This document shows positions 61,892-64,000 of a DNA stretch of 64,000 nucleotides, one piece after another. Each line of letters begins with the position of its first letter. Within the stretch, counting starts at the first letter, position 1. A model generated the notes under the pieces. That model was not told the DNA's origin. It did not search any database and was given only the letters and a program-made list of their open reading frames with translations. The position numbers and the translations under genes are program-made. The stretch is from positions 148,929-212,928 of the forward strand of contig DATJAL010000047.1 in the NCBI GenBank assembly GCA_035516255.1. Reading direction: 5' to 3'. Origin of the DNA: Chitinivibrionales bacterium. Its GTDB lineage: Bacteria > Fibrobacterota > Chitinivibrionia > Chitinivibrionales > FEN-1185.

Positions 61892-63232
61892 TCAGAAATA
61901 AAAATTCACGCCGAGGCTGACGGCAATGGGAGGCATGGTGATGTCCCACACCCGGTCGTTCTTGGCGGTGGTGTTGCCGTAGGAATCCGTGGTCTCATAC
62001 CGCAATGGAAGGGTGACGAATTCCGAATAATAGTAGACAAAATCAACATTGAACCCCACGTGCTTTCCCGCCATGATTTCCAGCCCCGCCCGGGCGCCGA
62101 AGCCGCCGTTGAACGCGATCCATTCCAGAGTCGTGTCCTTTGTAAAGGCGCCGTAATTGTAATCCCAGGAAAAATAGTCGATGGTGTAATCAAGGATGTT
62201 GAAGTCCGCCAAGATGCCAACGTTCAGCTTGAGCGGGTACCAGCGCTTGACGAAATTGACGCCGAGCGACGGGAACGTGAAAACATTGGCCATATGGTTC
62301 CGCTTGATGTCCGTCCATTCATAGTCGGTCTCGATGCGTGAATAGCCCCCGCCGATTTCGATGGTGACATACTGGCCCGCTTTCAGGATGAACTTAACGA
62401 AGTAATCGACCAAGGGCATTCTGGTGATTTTCGCGGTGTTATTGGCATCAAAATTGTAGGTCGTATCCCGTGTGACAAGGTCATACGAAACAGTGGTGTC
62501 GTATTCGGTAAGATGGTAGATCCGCGTCGGCTTGATGCCGAAGATGCTCGCGCCGACCCGTATGCCGAACCGGTTCTTGTTCCGCTCCGCCTTCTCGTCA
62601 ACGACCTCAGGGGCCGCCTCCTCTTTTTTCTCCTCGACCGCGACCTGCTTCTCCTCCTTTTTAGGTTCTTCCTTCTTTTCAACCTCAACCGGCTTTTCCT
62701 TTTGCACCGCGGCAGTGAGGCCCACGAGCTGCGCAGCGATGCCGGGAAGCCTGCCCACCACTTCTTCGATGTCGCCCTTGATGTCCTCCGAAACCACTTT
62801 CGTGATTTTCGCGGTCTTCACGTCTATGATGCGGAGGTTGACGAGGAACATCGAGCCCACCTTGCCCAGCGACCCGGTCACGAGCTGTTCAACGCCGAGC
62901 AGCTGGCCTATCTGCACCATGCATTCCTCATTGGTGCACGCGCCGGACTGCTGGAACCCCTGCTCCTTTAAAATCTCCTGCATCTGGTCGCGCTCCATCA
63001 CGTTCACTTTTCCCGTGTTGAACAGCTCGCCCCTCAGCCGGTCGGTGATCACTTCGATCTCGCCCGCGGTCACGCCCGACGCGTTTTTCATGTTGATCAC
63101 GGCGATGTTGGTCTTCCCTGATGTTTTAGACGCGGAGCCGGGAGAGGCGGTCTGCGCCATGGCGGGGTACGACGTGGCGAAAATACCGATGATTATTGCC
63201 GCTGTTGCAACCAAGGCCGCATTCTTTTTCAT
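61892..63232 (-). CDS. Exported CsgG-like domain fused to a C-terminal beta-barrel
   Basis: A 446-residue protein with a signal peptide (LVATAAIIIGIFATSYPAMA). Residues 40-165 follow the CsgG/FlgO/TolB-N style fold: NIAVINMKNASGVTAGEIEV, DRLRGELFNTGKVNVMERDQ, MQEILKEQGFQQSG, ECMVQIGQLLGVEQLVTGSL, KVGSMFLVNLRIIDVKTAKI. A Lys/Glu-rich linker (about 185-225, VEVEKKEEPKKEEK) joins a C-terminal barrel that ends GVNFYF with a terminal Phe. Likely an outer-membrane protein with a periplasmic CsgG-like domain. A macrodomain gene starts 130 bases away divergently. Confidence 0.8.
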   Translation of the reverse strand: MKKNAALVATAAIIIGIFATSYPAMAQTASPGSASKTSGKTNIAVINMKNASGVTAGEIEVITDRLRGELFNTGKVNVMERDQMQEILKEQGFQQSGACTNEECMVQIGQLLGVEQLVTGSLGKVGSMFLVNLRIIDVKTAKITKVVSEDIKGDIEEVVGRLPGIAAQLVGLTAAVQKEKPVEVEKKEEPKKEEKQVAVEEKKEEAAPEVVDEKAERNKNRFGIRVGASIFGIKPTRIYHLTEYDTTVSYDLVTRDTTYNFDANNTAKITRMPLVDYFVKFILKAGQYVTIEIGGGYSRIETDYEWTDIKRNHMANVFTFPSLGVNFVKRWYPLKLNVGILADFNILDYTIDYFSWDYNYGAFTKDTTLEWIAFNGGFGARAGLEIMAGKHVGFNVDFVYYYSEFVTLPLRYETTDSYGNTTAKNDRVWDITMPPIAVSLGVNFYF

Positions 63233-63362
63233 GGGCGAATTCCTTATTTTTAGGTCGAAGGGTTTGGTTATGATTTTTAATGGTAATGATATATAATGAT
63301 ATCACCGGTGCGAACAGGATGCAATAGGAATATCGAGCCACGCCCTCAGAAGAAAGATCGGA

Positions 63363-63875
63363 ATGAAAATCAGGATCGTGACCGGCGACATCACGAAAAT
63401 CACGTGCGACGCAATTGTCAATGCCGCCAATTCATCGCTCATGGGAGGCGGGGGCGTCGACGGCGCCGTCCACCGCGCGGGCGGGCCGGCCATCCTTGAG
63501 GAGTGCAGGCGCATCGTGGCCCGGCAGGGCGGATGCCCTGCTGGCCGGGCGGTGATCACCGGCGGCGGGAACCTGCCGGTAAAATTCGTCATTCACACCG
63601 TGGGGCCGGTATGGCGGGGAGGGCATCGTGACGAACCGCGGCTGCTCGCCTCATGTTACAACAGCAGTTTGACACTTGCGCGTTCGCACGGCGTAAAGAC
63701 CATTGCGTTTCCCGCGATAGCAACGGGCGTTTACGGATACCCGAAGGTTCTTGCGGCCAACGTGGCGCATGATGCGGTGATGAGTCATCCGGGTAAAGAG
63801 AATTTTGATCAAATTATTTTCGTGTTTTTTAATGATGGTGACAGGACGATTTTTAAAGAGGCGATTAAAGAATAA
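63363..63875 (+). CDS. Macrodomain protein (O-acetyl-ADP-ribose deacetylase-like)
   Basis: A 170-residue MacroD-type protein that binds ADP-ribose and hydrolyses O-acetyl-ADP-ribose or mono-ADP-ribosylated residues. Motifs: GDITKITCDAIVNAANSSLM, GGGGVDGAVHRAGGP (the catalytic loop with Asp), VITGGGNLPVKFVIHTVGP, and AFPAIATGVYGYP (the phosphate loop). All key residues are present. It may correspond to YmdB. No toxin or ADP-ribosyltransferase is next to it in the window, although the window ends soon after. Confidence 0.94.
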   Translation: MKIRIVTGDITKITCDAIVNAANSSLMGGGGVDGAVHRAGGPAILEECRRIVARQGGCPAGRAVITGGGNLPVKFVIHTVGPVWRGGHRDEPRLLASCYNSSLTLARSHGVKTIAFPAIATGVYGYPKVLAANVAHDAVMSHPGKENFDQIIFVFFNDGDRTIFKEAIKE

Positions 63876-63919
63876 TAAAATGGAATTAGTAATAAATTAG
63901 GGAGTATTTCCGATTGCCA

Positions 63920-64000
63920 GCGTTAGGCGGACTGGAGGCGAAGCCGAGACCGGGAGGACGGCCGCCCCCGTCGCGCAGGGGCGGTTCGCGAACCGCCCCT
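63920..64000 (-). repeat. Modular GC-rich repeat, copy 5 (cut by window end)
   Basis: Starts with GCGTTAGGCGGACTGGAGGC and GAGACCGGGAGGACGGCCGC, the inverted tail and middle blocks of the family. It ends in a perfect 24-base palindrome AGGGGCGGTTCG/CGAACCGCCCCT (63977-64000); the GGGCGTTCCCC head would lie beyond the window. Confidence 0.75.

Noticed and set aside
63918..63930. Possible integron attC sites (GCGTTAGGC here, GCCTAACGC at 52848)
   Set aside because: The ends fit GTTRRRY and RYYYAAC, but I see no matching partner box at attC distance, no cassette array and no integrase; kept only as a feature of the repeat family.

Overview
The window reads as a chromosomal stretch of a Gram-negative, plant-polymer-degrading bacterium. 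Tentatively I place it in or near the Fibrobacterota/Chitinivibrionia (FCB-like) group. The reasons are: secreted GH5 and GH9 cellulases and a GH88/105-type hydrolase that end in C-terminal sorting-like modules; many signal peptides, outer-membrane barrels and lipoprotein-like proteins; a Ser/Thr kinase; and a GC-rich composition. Taxonomy is inference from gene content only. No rRNA, CRISPR array, prophage or transposase was seen.

Left part (1-12.1 kb): ftsH, tilS and a CAU-anticodon tRNA on the minus strand. Then come a decayed AAA_14/DUF4143 ATPase, an exported alpha/beta hydrolase, a protein with three Sm-like repeats fused to an FGE-type domain, a shattered galT, a double DUF1538 transporter with a one-base-overlapping PII-type regulator, and a three-gene operon of unknown function. 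12-24.8 kb: POT peptide transporter, a GH88/105-type hydrolase with an ImmA/IrrE gene remnant at its 3' side, a secreted carbohydrate-binding-like protein, an exported isoaspartyl methyltransferase, an SDR, a WG-repeat protein, a lipocalin, and a divergent pair (beta-helix lipoprotein and PEGA-like protein) sharing a palindromic start.

24.8-32.1 kb: an ECF sigma factor and a FecR/TPR regulator followed by the GH5 and GH9 cellulases and a SagB-type nitroreductase. 32.3-39.4 kb: a large fusion of an endonuclease Q-like nuclease with a UvrD helicase, a cupin, and pyrR-pyrB-pyrC. 39.8-46.0 kb: a tightly spaced operon of a transmembrane Ser/Thr kinase, a beta-helix protein and a giant LamG/DUF2341 surface protein. 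46.1-52.5 kb (minus): scpB-mutS and a polyprenol-phosphate mannosyltransferase abutting an unusual GT2 fusion. 53-58.5 kb: two B12-binding radical SAM proteins, a DUF2156 acyltransferase-like protein and a DMT transporter. 58.5 kb to the end: aminotransferase, two envelope proteins, a CsgG-like/barrel fusion and a macrodomain protein.

The intergenic DNA is notable. At least six copies of a modular GC-rich repeat share a GGGCGTTCCCC head and usually a CCTAACGC tail, with a different hairpin near each head. Two smaller dispersed repeat families also occur. Four genes are visibly broken. Two of them have lesions in homopolymer runs, so assembly error must be excluded before they are called decayed.
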